A stretch of 64,000 bases of DNA from Aureimonas pseudogalii (GCF_014196835.1 NZ_JACIEK010000002.1:62001-126000), one strand, 5' to 3'; numbered from the stretch's first letter, positions 11,153-20,651 are shown. A program made the numbers and translations. The notes: a model not told the origin generated them from the sequence alone.

Positions 11153-11719
11153 TCAGAAGGGCTTGACGATCACCAGCACGACGATGAGCACGAGAAGCAC
11201 CGTCGGCACCTCGTTCATCATCCGCCAGTGCTTGGCCGACTTGGTGATCTCGTCGCGCTCCAGGCGCTTGCGCGAGGCCGAGAAATAGCCGTGCGCGCCG
11301 GTCATCAGCACCACCAGCAGGATCTTGGCGTGCAGCCAGCCGCCCTGGAAGGCGAAGACCTCGATCGCCATCCACAGGCCGGAGACCCAGGTCACCACCA
11401 TCGCCGGGTTGATGATCGCCCGCATCAGGCGCCGCTCCATCACCTTGAAGGTCTCGGCCTGCGGCGATCCGGCGCCGGCCTCGGTGTGGTAGACGAAGAG
11501 GCGCGGCAGGTAGAGCATGCCCGCCATCCACGAGATGACGGCCACGACGTGCAGCGCCTTGACCCAGAGCTGCGCCCCGAGCGGCACGAGAGCGAAGAGC
11601 ACGAGCGCCAGCACCGCGCCGGCGCCGAGCGCGGCCAGCACCGAGCGATCCCTGGGCGTGCGGGTGCCGACCGGGCCGGGCGTGACGAACTCGGGAAGGG
11701 GAGGGGTCTTGGCGGCCAT
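11153..11719 (-). CDS. hemJ: Protoporphyrinogen IX oxidase HemJ
   Basis: HemJ is a membrane haem protein that oxidises protoporphyrinogen IX to protoporphyrin IX, the penultimate step of haem synthesis. Seen: about four hydrophobic membrane segments and the diagnostic stretch KALHVVAVISWMAGMLYLPR with its conserved histidine, then RLFVYHTEA. The C-terminal MMNEVPTVLLVLIVVLVIVKPF forms the last helix. At 188 residues it is somewhat long because of a hydrophilic N-terminus of about 25 residues. It is on the same strand as hemE, 197 bases downstream of it, and belongs to the same pathway. Confidence 0.93.
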   Translation of the reverse strand: MAAKTPPLPEFVTPGPVGTRTPRDRSVLAALGAGAVLALVLFALVPLGAQLWVKALHVVAVISWMAGMLYLPRLFVYHTEAGAGSPQAETFKVMERRLMRAIINPAMVVTWVSGLWMAIEVFAFQGGWLHAKILLVVLMTGAHGYFSASRKRLERDEITKSAKHWRMMNEVPTVLLVLIVVLVIVKPF

Positions 11720-11916
11720 GGCGGAACCTTCGGGGGAAGCGGGCGCCGGGAGGGGCGTCCGGAAAGCGGGAACGGTCGGTCCTGCCTAGTCGAGAACGGT
11801 TCCAGGCGAAAGCGGACGGGTTGTCCTCGGCCAGTCACCAATGGCTCAGCTGTTCACCAGCGGCGCCGGCCGCTCACCGGCAGCGCCGCCCCTCGAACGA
11901 GGCCCCGGCGATCCCC

Positions 11917-12936
11917 TCAGCCGCGCACGCGCCGCAGCAGCGCCTCGACATGGGCGATCGGCGCGTCCGGGGTGATGCCGTGGCCGAGATTGAAGATCAG
12001 CGGTCCCGCCCCGAGCTGATCGAGGATGGCGTCGACGCCTTCCTCCAGCGCCCGCCCGCCGGCGATGAGGCGCAGCGGATCGAGATTGCCCTGCACCGGG
12101 CCGCCCCGCTGCAGCGCCGCGCCGTGCGAGAACGGTACCGACCAGTCGAGCCCGATGGCGTCGACGCCGGTGCCCGAGCGGTAGCGCTCGAGCAGCGGCC
12201 CCGCGCCCTTGGCGAAGCCGATGATGCGCGCCGCCGGCACGCTCGCACGCACCCGCTCCACGATGCGCCGCGTCGGGCCCACCGAGAAGCGCTCGAAGGA
12301 GAGTTCGTCCAGCACCCCGGCCCAGCTGTCGAAGATCTGCACGCAGTCCGCCCCCGCCCGGAGCTGGCGGATGAGGTAGTCGGCGCTCATCTCGGCGAGC
12401 AGCGCCAGGAGGGCGTCCATCTCGGCGGGATGGCGATAGCCGAAGAGCCGGGCGGGCGCCTGGTCGGGCGTGCCGTGGCCGGCGATCATGTAGGTCGCCA
12501 CCGTCCAGGGTGCGCCGCAGAAGCCGATGAGCGCGGTCTCAGTCGGGAGCTCGGCGCGCAGCCGCGCCACCGTCGCGATCACCGGCGCCAGATGCGTCTC
12601 GGCATGGGTGGGATCGAGCGCCGCGATCTCGTGCGGGGCGATCGGATCCATCTGCGGACCCTCGCCCACCACGAAGCGCACGTTGCGCCGCAGTGTGTCG
12701 GGGATCACGAGGATGTCGGAGAAGAGGATCGCCGCGTCGAAGCCGAAGCGCCGGATCGGCTGCAGCGTTACCTCCGTCGCGAGATCGGGATTATAGCAGA
12801 GGTCGAGGAAGGAGCCCGCGGCGGCACGGGTGGCGCGGTATTCGGGAAGATAGCGACCGGCCTGGCGCATCAGCCACACGGGGGGCGGCGTCACCGTCTC
12901 GCCGGCGAGGACGCGCAGAAGCTTTCGCTGTTCCAT
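11917..12936 (-). CDS. hemE: Uroporphyrinogen decarboxylase HemE
   Basis: HemE removes four carboxyl groups from uroporphyrinogen III to give coproporphyrinogen III. Seen: the signature [17 protein letters not shown] near the N-terminus, [24 protein letters not shown], and [10 protein letters not shown] near the C-terminus. The start at 12936 gives [13 protein letters not shown] and 339 residues, the normal length; the upstream in-frame extension is basic and looks non-coding. HemE sits beside the replication origin in many alphaproteobacteria, and here its upstream side faces the 780-base oriC candidate. Confidence 0.97.
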   Translation of the reverse strand: MEQRKLLRVLAGETVTPPPVWLMRQAGRYLPEYRATRAAAGSFLDLCYNPDLATEVTLQPIRRFGFDAAILFSDILVIPDTLRRNVRFVVGEGPQMDPIAPHEIAALDPTHAETHLAPVIATVARLRAELPTETALIGFCGAPWTVATYMIAGHGTPDQAPARLFGYRHPAEMDALLALLAEMSADYLIRQLRAGADCVQIFDSWAGVLDELSFERFSVGPTRRIVERVRASVPAARIIGFAKGAGPLLERYRSGTGVDAIGLDWSVPFSHGAALQRGGPVQGNLDPLRLIAGGRALEEGVDAILDQLGAGPLIFNLGHGITPDAPIAHVEALLRRVRG

Positions 12937-13098
12937 GGGGATCTTTCGAGGGTGGGGCGGGCGGGCGAAGAGCGCGCTTCGCGTCTGAAGGCGAGGACAT
13001 GACGCGTCGCCGCCCTTGCGTCCAGTCCTCGCCTTCTTCCTTGCGTCGATCGGTCGGGGACGCTCGGCTCGGCTTTTCCCGTCCGGCCCTTTTAGAAG

Positions 13099-13135
13099 AG
13101 AATCCAAGGATTCTAGGATTCTGATTCTATGAGTC
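13099..13135. repeat. Inverted/direct repeat array carrying five GANTC (CcrM) sites
   Basis: AGAATCC-AA-GGATTCT (13099-13114) is a perfect inverted repeat. It is followed by a second AGGATTCT and then GATTCTATGAGTC. GANTC sites start at 13100, 13109, 13117, 13123 and 13131. GANTC is the CcrM methylation target in alphaproteobacteria; methylation here is inferred. Confidence 0.75.
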
Positions 13136-13277
13136 GGTGAATAGCAGGGATCAACAGGGCGCCCGAAACGACGCGCGCATCGGCACGCCGCCCTCGCCCT
13201 CGCGCATCCGCCGCAACCCGCTGCTTCGCCGAAGACATATCGGCAAGCGACCCGACTGCCGGATCGGCCCGTCCCCG

Positions 13278-13329
13278 TTTTTCACAAGCTCCTTTCCACA
13301 AGCCTGCCCGGAGTATGTTCTGTGGACGA
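13278..13329. promoter_or_regulatory. Cluster of DnaA-box-like sequences
   Basis: TTTTTCACA at 13278-13286 fits TTWTNCACA fully. CTTTCCACA at 13292-13300 has one mismatch. TGTGGACGA at 13321-13329 is a reverse-strand box with two mismatches. DnaA binding is inferred. Confidence 0.5.
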
Positions 13330-13717
13330 CGGGTGGGTTATCCCGGCGGCCCGGGCGAGGCCGGGACAATTGGCCGACTTGTCCGCACTCGCCCACAGGG
13401 CGGCGGAATCTGCGGGCACAAACCGGGCGCCCGCTTGCGGTTCCCGAGCGAATCGAGTCCGCCCTCGCCATGCACCCGGCTCGATCCGCGCGTAAGATCG
13501 AGCGATTTTCCGGGGAATGCCACCGAACGAATGCGAGCCGGTTCGCAAAACCGCTCTTAATGGTTATTAAAGCCGCCAAACTTGAAGAAAACACTAACGT
13601 TAAGGCTCTTCGGGAAGGTTTTCGAAGCTCGTGTTATCAGGTCTTAACGGTGGTCCATCCCGTCGTTTCGCACCCGAACAGAGCTCGATCATGCCGAGTG
13701 TTGAGGCAAGGATTCTC

Positions 13718-14317
13718 ATGACGAAGCCCATCGTTCTCGCCTCCGGCAGCATCCATCGGCGCGAACTCCTGAAGAATGCCGGCGTCGACGTCACCGTCGA
13801 TCCGTCCTCGCTCGACGAGCGCGCGCTGGAGGCGCCGCTGACCGGCAGCGGCCTCGCACCCGAGGAGATCGCCGCCGTTCTTGCCGAAGCCAAGGCCGCC
13901 GACGTCTCCAAGCGCCATCGCGGCGCGCTGGTGATCGGCGCCGACCAGACGCTGTCGCTGGGCGACACGATGTTTCACAAGCCCGCCGACATGGAGGCCG
14001 CGCGCCGCACGCTGCTGGCGCTCGCGGGGCGCACCCACCAGCTGACGAGCGCCGTGGTGATCGTCGAGGACGGCAGCGTGACCTGGCGCCATGTCGGGGT
14101 CGCCCGCATCACGCTGCGCCCGCTCGTTCCCGGCGAGATCGGCCGCTACCTCGCACGGGCGGGCGACGCCATCCTCACCAGCGTCGGCGCCTACCAGATC
14201 GAGAAGCAGGGCATCCAGCTGATGGAGCGCATCGAGGGCGACTTCTTCACCATCATCGGCCTGCCGATCCTGCCGCTCGTGGCGGAGCTGCGGGCTCGCG
14301 GCGCGATCGATGGCTGA
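13718..14317 (+). CDS. maf: Maf-family nucleotide pyrophosphatase
   Basis: Maf/YhdE-like enzymes hydrolyse non-canonical or canonical nucleoside triphosphates to monophosphates. Seen: the N-terminal motif [16 protein letters not shown] (SxSxxR type), the middle motif LVIGADQTL, and [21 protein letters not shown], all Maf signatures. The start at 13718 ([11 protein letters not shown]) has AAGGA upstream and gives 199 residues; the frame is open to 13631, but that extension is atypical. It overlaps aroE by eight bases, so the two are translationally coupled. Confidence 0.95.
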   Translation: MTKPIVLASGSIHRRELLKNAGVDVTVDPSSLDERALEAPLTGSGLAPEEIAAVLAEAKAADVSKRHRGALVIGADQTLSLGDTMFHKPADMEAARRTLLALAGRTHQLTSAVVIVEDGSVTWRHVGVARITLRPLVPGEIGRYLARAGDAILTSVGAYQIEKQGIQLMERIEGDFFTIIGLPILPLVAELRARGAIDG

Positions 14318-15212
14318 TCTCGCGATGCCCGTCCTGTCCCGTCCCGCCGGATCGTCGCTGGAGGGCCCGCGCGCCTTCGTCGCCGGCTGGCCGATCGCCC
14401 ATTCGCGCTCGCCGCTGATCCACGGCTTCTGGCTGGAGGAGCACGCGCTTCCCGGCGCCTACGAGCGCGCGGGCGTGCCGCCGGAAGAGTTTGCGGCCTT
14501 CCTCCAGGGCCTGCGCGCCGCCGGCTGGACGGGCGGCAACGTCACCATTCCCCACAAGGAGGCCGCCTTTGCCGCCGCCGATCGGCGCGACGGGGCGGCC
14601 GAGGCGATTGGCGCGGTGAACACGCTGTGGTTCGAGGGGGATCGCCTCGTCGGCGGCAACACCGACGCCTACGGCTTCTCGGCCAATCTCGACGAGCGGC
14701 TCAAAGGCTGGCGCGATGCGCAGAACGCCGTCGTGCTCGGCGCCGGAGGCGCGGCGCGCGCCGTGGTTCAGGCGCTGGTCGAGGCGGGGATCGGCGAGAT
14801 CGCCGTCGCCAACCGCAGCCGAGATCGCGCCGAGCGGCTGGCCGCGGATTTCGCCGGCCGCGGCGCGCGCCTCGTGGCCCTCGACGACGCCGGGCTGGCG
14901 AGCCGCCTCGCCGGCACCGACCTCCTCGTCAACACGCGCCCGTCCGAAAAGGGCGGCGGCGCGGCGCAGGGCGCCGCCGAGACCTCGCTCGAAGGGCTCG
15001 CCCCCGCCGCCCTCGTGACCGACATCGTCTACGTGCCGCTGGAGACGCCGTTCCTCGCCGAGGCACGCCGGCGCGGCCACCGCACCGCCGACGGGCTGGG
15101 TATGCTGCTGCATCAGGCAGTGCCCGGCTTCGAGCGCTGGTTCGGCGCACGCCCGAACGTGACGCCGGCCCTGCGGGCGCGTATCCTCAACGATATCGAC
15201 GCCGCGCGCTGA
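14310..15212 (+). CDS. aroE: Shikimate dehydrogenase AroE
   Basis: AroE reduces 3-dehydroshikimate to shikimate with NADPH in aromatic amino-acid synthesis. Seen: the substrate-binding start [23 protein letters not shown] with the catalytic lysine, the conserved GAVNTL and GNTDAYGF (catalytic aspartate), and the dinucleotide loop [10 protein letters not shown]. Its length of 300 residues includes a short N-terminal extension. It overlaps maf. A later gene of the pathway, aroA, closes the window on the same strand. Confidence 0.96.
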   Translation: MADLAMPVLSRPAGSSLEGPRAFVAGWPIAHSRSPLIHGFWLEEHALPGAYERAGVPPEEFAAFLQGLRAAGWTGGNVTIPHKEAAFAAADRRDGAAEAIGAVNTLWFEGDRLVGGNTDAYGFSANLDERLKGWRDAQNAVVLGAGGAARAVVQALVEAGIGEIAVANRSRDRAERLAADFAGRGARLVALDDAGLASRLAGTDLLVNTRPSEKGGGAAQGAAETSLEGLAPAALVTDIVYVPLETPFLAEARRRGHRTADGLGMLLHQAVPGFERWFGARPNVTPALRARILNDIDAAR

Positions 15213-15314
15213 TCTCCCGCCATCCGGCGGCGCGGGCCGCCATCGGCCCGGCCGTCCGCCGCCTCAATCCCGCTCCGGCGATCCGTCGCCGGTGCGCGCA
15301 GAAGGACTTCCCCC

Positions 15315-15761
15315 ATGGACGAGCGCTCCCCCCATCCCCTGTTCGAGCCCGCGCCGAGCGACGCCCATGACGCCGAGGACGCGATCGAGGATCTCTTCAC
15401 CGCCTATGCCGGCGGCTTCGACGATTTCGACGCCGCCGCCATCGCCGCCTGCTTCGCCTTTCCCGTCACCATCTGGCAGGCGGGCCGCGGCAACGTCTTC
15501 GCCGACGAGGCCGAACTGACGGAGAACATCGAGGCGCTGCTCGCCGTGTTCGAGCGCGAGGAGATCGTGCATTCGACCTACCGCACGATCGAGGCGGCGG
15601 GCGACGGGGCCAGCGCCTTCGCCGTGCTCGACTGGCGCCAGGAGCGCGAGGACGGCGAGGCGGCGCTGGAGTTCCGCTGCCGCTACGCGCTCGTTCGCAT
15701 CGAACCCGAGCGGGATGCGGATGGCCCGGTCTGGCGCATCGCCTTCGCCGTGAACGACTGA
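15315..15761 (+). CDS. NTF2-like / SnoaL-fold protein of unknown role
   Basis: This is a 148-residue acidic protein. Seen: [33 protein letters not shown], the typical start of an NTF2-like cone fold, then [21 protein letters not shown] and a C-terminal beta-rich half. No catalytic residues could be assigned. It ends five bases before coaE and starts 102 bases after aroE, so it is probably in the maf-aroE-coaE operon. The function is unknown. Confidence 0.75.
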   Translation: MDERSPHPLFEPAPSDAHDAEDAIEDLFTAYAGGFDDFDAAAIAACFAFPVTIWQAGRGNVFADEAELTENIEALLAVFEREEIVHSTYRTIEAAGDGASAFAVLDWRQEREDGEAALEFRCRYALVRIEPERDADGPVWRIAFAVND

Positions 15762-15766
15762 CCGCC

Positions 15767-16378
15767 ATGATCGTCCTTGGCCTCACCGGCTCGATCGGCA
15801 TGGGCAAGTCGACGGCGGCCGCAATGTTCGCGGCGCTCGGGTGCCCCGTTCATTCTGCCGACGAGGCGGTGCACCGGCTCTACAGTGGTCTCGCCGCGCC
15901 GCTCATCGAGGCGCGCTTTCCCGGCACGCTTGCCGGCGGCACGGTGGACCGCGCGGCGCTCGGGACCCGCGTTCTCGGCGACGCCGCGGCGCTGCGCGAT
16001 CTGGAGGCGATCGTTCATCCGCTGGTGCGGGCCGAGGAGGCACGGTTCCTGCGCGAGGCGCACGAGGCCGGCGCGCGCCTCGCGGTGCTCGACATTCCCC
16101 TCCTGTTCGAGACCGGCGGCGAGACCCGCGTCGATCGCACGCTCGTCGTCACCGCGCCCCCCGAGGTGCAGCGGGCGCGGGTGCTGGCCCGCCCCGGCAT
16201 GACGCCGGAGCGCTTCGAGGCGATCCTGGCGAAACAGATGCCGGACGCCGAGAAGCGACGGCGCGCCGATCTCGTCGTGGACACCGGCGCCGGGATGGCG
16301 GCGACGCAGGCCGAGATCCGGCGCATCGCCGCGATGCTTCTGCTTGAGGACGAAAACAAAAAGGGAACAGGCGTTTAG
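15767..16378 (+). CDS. coaE: Dephospho-CoA kinase CoaE
   Basis: CoaE phosphorylates the 3'-hydroxyl of dephospho-CoA, the last step of coenzyme A synthesis. Seen: the P-loop [18 protein letters not shown] at the very N-terminus, [11 protein letters not shown], and [13 protein letters not shown] in the lid/catalytic region. The length of 203 residues is normal. Another CoA gene, coaA (pantothenate kinase), is at 41 kb. It lies in the order aroE-coaE-dnaQ that is conserved near the alphaproteobacterial origin. Confidence 0.95.
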   Translation: MIVLGLTGSIGMGKSTAAAMFAALGCPVHSADEAVHRLYSGLAAPLIEARFPGTLAGGTVDRAALGTRVLGDAAALRDLEAIVHPLVRAEEARFLREAHEAGARLAVLDIPLLFETGGETRVDRTLVVTAPPEVQRARVLARPGMTPERFEAILAKQMPDAEKRRRADLVVDTGAGMAATQAEIRRIAAMLLLEDENKKGTGV

Positions 16379-16468
16379 CGCAGGGGAGAAGCCCGTTCAT
16401 CGCGCATCAAGCCGCTTGCGGCACGACCGGGAAGGCCCGACATGAAGGGGCGGACACCGGAGAGCCCC

Positions 16469-17191
16469 ATGCGCGAGATCGTCTTCGACACAGAAACCAC
16501 CGGCCTCGACTTCGCACAGGACCGCGTCATCGAGATCGGCGGCATCGAGCTCTGGAACCACATCCCGACGGGGCGCGACTACCACTGCTTCATCCGGCCC
16601 GAGGGCCGCAAGGTCGATCCGTCCGCCTTCGACATTCACGGCCTCTCCGACGAGTTCCTGCGCGACAAGCCGGTCTTCGCCGAGATCGTCGATGACTTCG
16701 CCGCCTTCTTCGACGGCGCGCGGCTGATCGCCCACAACGCTGCCTTCGACATCCGCTTCCTCAATGCCGAGCTCGGCCGGCTCGGGCGCCCGGCGATCGA
16801 GCCCGGCCTCGTGATCGACACGCTGCCGATGGCGCGGCGCAAGTTTCCGATGGCGCCGGCGACGCTCGACGCGCTCTGCTCGCGCTTCCAGATCGACACG
16901 AGCAAGCGCGAGAAGCACGGCGCGCTCGTCGATTCCGAGCTTCTGGCGCAGGTCTATATCGAGCTGATCGGCGGCCGGCAGTCGGCGCTGCGGCTCGTCA
17001 CCGACGCCGACGGGCTGGACGAGCGCGGCGTGGAACTCGCGCCGATGCGCGTGCCGCCGCGCCCCGTGGCGCTCGCGCCGCGCCTCAGCCCCGCCGAGAT
17101 CGACGCCCACGCCGCCTTCGTCGCGACGCTCGGCCCCGATGCGCTCTGGCCGAAGGTGCTGGGCTCGGCGCAGGCCGTCGCCGCCGAGTAG
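16469..17191 (+). CDS. dnaQ: DNA polymerase III epsilon subunit (3'-5' exonuclease) DnaQ
   Basis: DnaQ is the proofreading exonuclease of the replicative polymerase. Seen: the DEDDh residues in FDTETTGLD (Asp, Glu), HNAAFDIRFL (Asp), and HGALVDSELL (His, Asp). A C-terminal tail of about 50 residues with ALWPKVLG would contact the polymerase. The start at 16469 gives MREIVFDTETTG, the usual beginning, with GGAGAG six bases upstream. A start nine codons earlier (16442) also has a GGAAGG site and cannot be excluded. It converges on secB. Confidence 0.95.
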   Translation: MREIVFDTETTGLDFAQDRVIEIGGIELWNHIPTGRDYHCFIRPEGRKVDPSAFDIHGLSDEFLRDKPVFAEIVDDFAAFFDGARLIAHNAAFDIRFLNAELGRLGRPAIEPGLVIDTLPMARRKFPMAPATLDALCSRFQIDTSKREKHGALVDSELLAQVYIELIGGRQSALRLVTDADGLDERGVELAPMRVPPRPVALAPRLSPAEIDAHAAFVATLGPDALWPKVLGSAQAVAAE

Positions 17192-17208
17192 CCGCTGGCT
17201 TGGCCGCG

Positions 17209-17349
17209 ATGGTGCGCCGGCCTATGCTGGCGCGGATGAGCCTCGCTGCCGATCCCGTTCCTTCGGTCGAGGCGGCGGAGCGGCTGGCCGAAGCCTTTCC
17301 GGCAGCGGTCGAGCGCTTCCGCCGAACGGTCGATCCCGAAACCGACTGA
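17209..17349 (+). CDS. Possible 46-residue small protein after dnaQ
   Basis: The frame ATG (17209) to TGA (17347-17349) gives MVRRPMLARMSL and then an amphipathic helix rich in Ala, Glu and Arg (SVEAAERLAEAFPAAVERF). A shorter start at 17236 gives 37 residues. No clear ribosome-binding site was seen, so expression is uncertain. It lies between dnaQ and the secB terminator. No family was recognised. Confidence 0.25.
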   Translation: MVRRPMLARMSLAADPVPSVEAAERLAEAFPAAVERFRRTVDPETD

Positions 17350-17360
17350 GCGTTCCCGAC

Positions 17361-17392
17361 GAAAAAGGCGCCGCCGGGGATGCCGGGGCGCC
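17361..17392 (-). terminator. Rho-independent terminator of secB
   Basis: GGCGCC arms at 17367-17372 and 17387-17392, with a partly self-complementary CCGG interior, form a G+C-rich stem. On the minus strand the stem is followed directly by TTTTTC. It lies 29 bases after the secB stop. Confidence 0.75.
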
Positions 17393-17421
17393 TCGTTCTC
17401 AACTTTCGGATCGATGAGCCG

Positions 17422-17922
17422 TCAGACGGTCTGGACCTGCTGGCGGGCGCGCTCCTCGGCCATGCGCTGCGTGAACAGCGCCGAGAAGTCGATGGGGTCG
17501 ATCATCAGCGGCGGAAAGCCGGCATTGCGCGTGACGTCGGCGACGATCTGGCGCGCGAAGGGGAAGAGCAGGCGCGGGCACTCGATGAAGAGCAGCGGCA
17601 GCATGTGCTCCTGCGGGAAGTGCTCGAGGCGGAAGACGCCGCCATATTCGAGTTCCACGTGAAACAACGTGTCGGCGCCCTCGCCGGCGCGCGCGTTCAG
17701 CGTCAGGCGCACGTCGTACTCGCCCTCGCTGCCAGCCACCGCGTTGGCGCCGACATTGACGCCGATGTTGATGCCGGGCGCCCGCGCCTGGCCGCGCAGC
17801 GAGGCCGGCGCCTTCGGGCTCTCGAAGGAGAGATCCTTGATGTACTGGGCGAGAATGCTGAGGTTCGGGGCTTCCGGGGTCGCGCCGTTTCCGTTCACGG
17901 GCGGCATGGTGGTCTCGGACAT
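17422..17922 (-). CDS. secB: Protein-export chaperone SecB
   Basis: SecB is a tetrameric cytosolic chaperone that keeps preproteins unfolded and delivers them to SecA. Seen: [20 protein letters not shown] at the N-terminus, [13 protein letters not shown], and [36 protein letters not shown], the family core. The start at 17922 ([11 protein letters not shown]) is chosen because GGAGG is six bases upstream of it; the ATG two codons earlier lies against that site. The result is 166 residues. A parS-like site lies inside the gene at 17651-17666. Confidence 0.96.
   Translation of the reverse strand: MSETTMPPVNGNGATPEAPNLSILAQYIKDLSFESPKAPASLRGQARAPGINIGVNVGANAVAGSEGEYDVRLTLNARAGEGADTLFHVELEYGGVFRLEHFPQEHMLPLLFIECPRLLFPFARQIVADVTRNAGFPPLMIDPIDFSALFTQRMAEERARQQVQTV
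17651..17666. promoter_or_regulatory. parS: parS-like centromere site inside secB
   Basis: AGTTCCACGTGAAACA carries the core TTCCACGTGAAAC, and 14 of its 16 bases match the consensus TGTTTCACGTGAAACA. It lies in the secB coding sequence about 16.4 kb from the rsmG site. ParB binding is inferred. Confidence 0.75.
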
Positions 17923-18062
17923 GGACATCCTCCGAAGGGTCGGCGCCAAGCGCCGGTTGGGCGTCACGCGGCGCCGTGGATCGGTGCGGCAGCTATCACG
18001 CGGGGGCCGCGAGAACAAGGCGAGGTCCGGCGGCGCAAGCGGCGCGGCCGGCCGGTGCGGGC

Positions 18063-18569
18063 TTAGTGCAGGGTCGGTCCCGCGCCCGGCGCGCCCGGAC
18101 CGCGCCGATCGTCGTCGATGCGGATCCACGGGCTGCCGTCGCGGCGCCGGAACTCGGCCCCGTCGAGCTCCACGATGTCGGCGGCCGGCGCCGGGCGCGC
18201 ACCGACATTCACGACGCGGATGCGACGGCGCAGGGCGTTCCACAAGAGATCGCGGACGGGGGGCACGAAGAGCAGCAGCCCGACGACGTCGGTGACGAAG
18301 CCGGGCAGCACGAGGAGGATGCCGGCGAGCGCGATCATCGCGCCGTGCGCGATCTCGCGGTCGGGCACCCGCCCGGCCCGCGCTGCGGCGCGGGCGGCGG
18401 TGAGCGTCGAGAGGGTCTGCCGGCGCAGCAGCATCGCGCCGACCACCACCGAAAGCACCACGAGGGCCAGCGTCCAGCCGACGCCGATATGGCTGCCGAC
18501 CCAGATGAAGACGCCGATCTCGAGAAGCGGCAGCGCCAGAAGCGCCAGGGGAACGAGGATCAGCGGCAT
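18063..18569 (-). CDS. fxsA: FxsA-family membrane protein
   Basis: FxsA is an inner-membrane protein of the cytoplasmic membrane whose E. coli member modulates exclusion of phage T7 by plasmid F; its normal role is unclear. Seen: hydrophobic N-terminal segments ([16 protein letters not shown] and [18 protein letters not shown]), a third region [20 protein letters not shown] with the conserved LPGFxTD motif, and a hydrophilic C-terminal tail of about 60 residues. The gene is divergent from timA and lies upstream of secB on the same strand, with 140 bases between them. Confidence 0.9.
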   Translation of the reverse strand: MPLILVPLALLALPLLEIGVFIWVGSHIGVGWTLALVVLSVVVGAMLLRRQTLSTLTAARAAARAGRVPDREIAHGAMIALAGILLVLPGFVTDVVGLLLFVPPVRDLLWNALRRRIRVVNVGARPAPAADIVELDGAEFRRRDGSPWIRIDDDRRGPGAPGAGPTLH

Positions 18570-18688
18570 GGGGAAACGGCAACTCCGGGGCGGGTGGAAC
18601 GGGTCGCTCTCGCCGGCAGCCCCTCGCCGGCCAGTCTGCTCGGCTATGAGCCGGGTTCAATCCCTAGATAAGACGCGTCTTCGTGAAT

Positions 18689-18717
18689 TTGAATGCGCGG
18701 AGACCTCCCACTATATA
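18689..18717 (+). promoter_or_regulatory. Promoter of the timA-mltA-smr operon
   Basis: TTGAAT at 18689-18694, 16-17 bases, then CTATAT/TATATA at 18711-18717. It is one of very few AT-rich spots in this region and lies about 40 bases upstream of timA. Confidence 0.5.
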
Positions 18718-18758
18718 AAGCTTCGTTGACCGAAAACGCGAAAGGCGCACGCAGCTTC

Positions 18759-19454
18759 ATGGGCTTTGGGACGATCTTCTTCATCGTGGTGGCGGCGATT
18801 GTCCTCTATCAGCTGCGCAGCGTGCTGGGACGGCGCACCGGCAACGAGCGCCCGCCCTTCGATCCCTTCTCGCGTCCGGCCGACACGGCGACGCAATCTC
18901 AGGGCAACGTCGTGACGCTGCCCTCGCGTCGCGTCGGCGACGAGCCGGTGGCCGTCTCCGGTACCTACGAGGCGATCGACGCGCTGGCCGCGCCGGGCAC
19001 GCCCGCCAATGCCGAGCTTCGGCGCATTCGGGATGCCGACCCCACCTTCGACATGAAGCAGTTCATGGAGGGCGCCAAGATCGCCTACGAGATGGTGGTG
19101 ACGGCCTTTGCCGATGGCGACCGCAAGCTCCTGAAGAACCTGCTGTCACCGGAGGTCTACCAGGGCTTCGAGGCCTCGATCACCCAGCGCGAGGCGCGGG
19201 GCGAGCGGATGCAGTCATCCTTCGTCGGCATCAACGACGCCGCGGTGGCGGGGGCCGAGCTGAAGGACCGCGAGGCCTTCATTACACTGCGCATCGTCTC
19301 GCAGCTGATTTCGGCCACCACCAAAGCCAATGGCGAGGTCGTCGACGGCGACCCCGAGACGGTGGTCGAGGTGCGCGACGTCTGGACCTTCGCCCGCGAC
19401 ACGCGCTCGCGCGATCCCAACTGGAAGCTGGTCGAGACCGAGTCCGAAGACTGA
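18759..19454 (+). CDS. timA: Tim44/TimA-family membrane-anchored protein
   Basis: This is a 231-residue bacterial Tim44-domain protein. Seen: a single N-terminal membrane anchor FGTIFFIVVAAIVLYQLRSVLG, a linker with ERPPFDPFSRP, then the NTF2-like Tim44 domain from DPTFDMKQFMEGAKIAYEM to NWKLVETESED. Alphaproteobacterial members are thought to be related to the mitochondrial import factor Tim44 and act at the inner membrane; the exact role is not settled. The start at 18759 is chosen because the anchor begins directly after it. It heads the timA-mltA-smr-xre series. Confidence 0.92.
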   Translation: MGFGTIFFIVVAAIVLYQLRSVLGRRTGNERPPFDPFSRPADTATQSQGNVVTLPSRRVGDEPVAVSGTYEAIDALAAPGTPANAELRRIRDADPTFDMKQFMEGAKIAYEMVVTAFADGDRKLLKNLLSPEVYQGFEASITQREARGERMQSSFVGINDAAVAGAELKDREAFITLRIVSQLISATTKANGEVVDGDPETVVEVRDVWTFARDTRSRDPNWKLVETESED

Positions 19455-19517
19455 CGATCGTCGCCCGCCGCGCTTTGCGGCGGCGCGCCCATCGGCCGAA
19501 CCGCCCGAAGGCGTCCC

Positions 19518-20651
19518 GTGCCCCCCACCGATCCGTTTCCTGCCGTGACGCCGCTTCGCTTCGCGGAACTCGAGGGCTGGCCGACGCTCGACGTCGTGCC
19601 GGCCCTCGCCGCGTTTCGCCGCTCCGCCGTCGCATCGACGACGGCCTCGCCGAATGGCGCTACCGTTCTCGCGGCACCGGAGACCCGTGCGCCGGCGGCC
19701 GGTGGAGTTTCCGCAGCTTTGCTCGACGCGGCCTTCCAGGCGCTCGTCGCAACGCCCGATCCTGTCTCGCAGACACAGGCCCGCCGCTTCTTCGAGCAGG
19801 CGTTCGAGCCGGTGCGGGTCGAGACGCCCGGCTTCGTTACCGGCTATTACGAGCCGCTCGTGGCGGGATCGCGTGAACGCACCGACGCGTTCACCGTGCC
19901 GCTCTACGTCCCGCCGTCCGATCTCGTGACGGTGCCGCCCGAGAGCGAGGGTGCACCCGGGCGCTTCGTGCAGAGCCTCCCCGACGGCTCGACGCGCGAC
20001 TATCCCGACCGCGCCACCATCGAGGCTGGCGCCTTGGCGGGCCGAGGTCTCGAGATCGCCTGGCTGGCCGATCCCATCGACGCCTTCTTCGTTCACGTCC
20101 AGGGATCGGCGCGCCTGGCGCTGCCGGACGGCACGACGATGCGGGTCGGCTACGCCGCCAAGAACGGTCACCGCTTCACCGCGATCGGCCGCGTCCTCGT
20201 GCAGGAAGGGCGCCTGGCGCTGGAGGAGGCGGACATGGCGGGCCTGCGCCGCTGGCTGGCCGCCCATCCCGCCGAGATGCGCCGCGTTCTCGACCAGAAC
20301 CGCTCCTTCATCTTCTTTCGCGAAATGCCGGACGACGAGCCAGAGGCCGGGCCGATCGGCGGCGCCGGCGTGGCGCTGACGCCGCTCGCCTCGCTGGCGG
20401 TGGATCGCCTCCTTCACGCCTACGGCACGCCGATCCTCGTGGAGGCGCCGACGCTCGTCGTCGAGGGCGCACCCTTCCGGCGGCTGATGGTGGCGCAGGA
20501 CACGGGGTCGGCCATCGTCGGCCCCGCGCGGGGCGACATCTTCACCGGCTCGGGCGCGAGCGCCGGCGCGCTTGCCGGCGGCATCCGCCATCCCGCCCGC
20601 TTCACCCTGCTGCGCCCGCGCGAAAACAGCGTGGAGAGGGCGGACCGATGA
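19518..20651 (+). CDS. mltA: Membrane-bound lytic murein transglycosylase A (MltA)
   Basis: MltA cleaves the MurNAc-GlcNAc bond of peptidoglycan, forming 1,6-anhydromuropeptides. Seen: FVTGYYEPLV, FFVHVQGSARLALPDG, YAAKNGHRFTAIGRVL and AQDTGSAIVGPARGDIFTGSG; the aspartate of AQDTGSAI corresponds to the catalytic acid. No clear lipobox or signal peptide is visible from the GTG start at 19518, which has GAAGG upstream, so export is unclear unless the true start differs. It overlaps smr by four bases. Confidence 0.94.
   Translation: MPPTDPFPAVTPLRFAELEGWPTLDVVPALAAFRRSAVASTTASPNGATVLAAPETRAPAAGGVSAALLDAAFQALVATPDPVSQTQARRFFEQAFEPVRVETPGFVTGYYEPLVAGSRERTDAFTVPLYVPPSDLVTVPPESEGAPGRFVQSLPDGSTRDYPDRATIEAGALAGRGLEIAWLADPIDAFFVHVQGSARLALPDGTTMRVGYAAKNGHRFTAIGRVLVQEGRLALEEADMAGLRRWLAAHPAEMRRVLDQNRSFIFFREMPDDEPEAGPIGGAGVALTPLASLAVDRLLHAYGTPILVEAPTLVVEGAPFRRLMVAQDTGSAIVGPARGDIFTGSGASAGALAGGIRHPARFTLLRPRENSVERADR

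Larger units (their letters stand above)
12937..13717. other. Gene-free hemE-maf stretch, candidate chromosomal origin (oriC)
   Basis: No gene was found in these 781 bases. They hold three DnaA-box-like sequences (13278-13329), nine GANTC sites including five within 13100-13135, and an AT-rich block with several TTAA motifs (13557-13648) in otherwise very G+C-rich DNA. The position between hemE and maf-aroE-coaE-dnaQ, with parA 13 kb away, matches the origin region of other alphaproteobacteria. The origin function is inferred. Confidence 0.6.

Noticed and set aside
13557-13570. TTAA-N6-TTAA as a CtrA site
   Set aside because: The CtrA consensus needs seven bases between the TTAA halves. Six here is off by one, so it is mentioned only as part of the AT-rich block.
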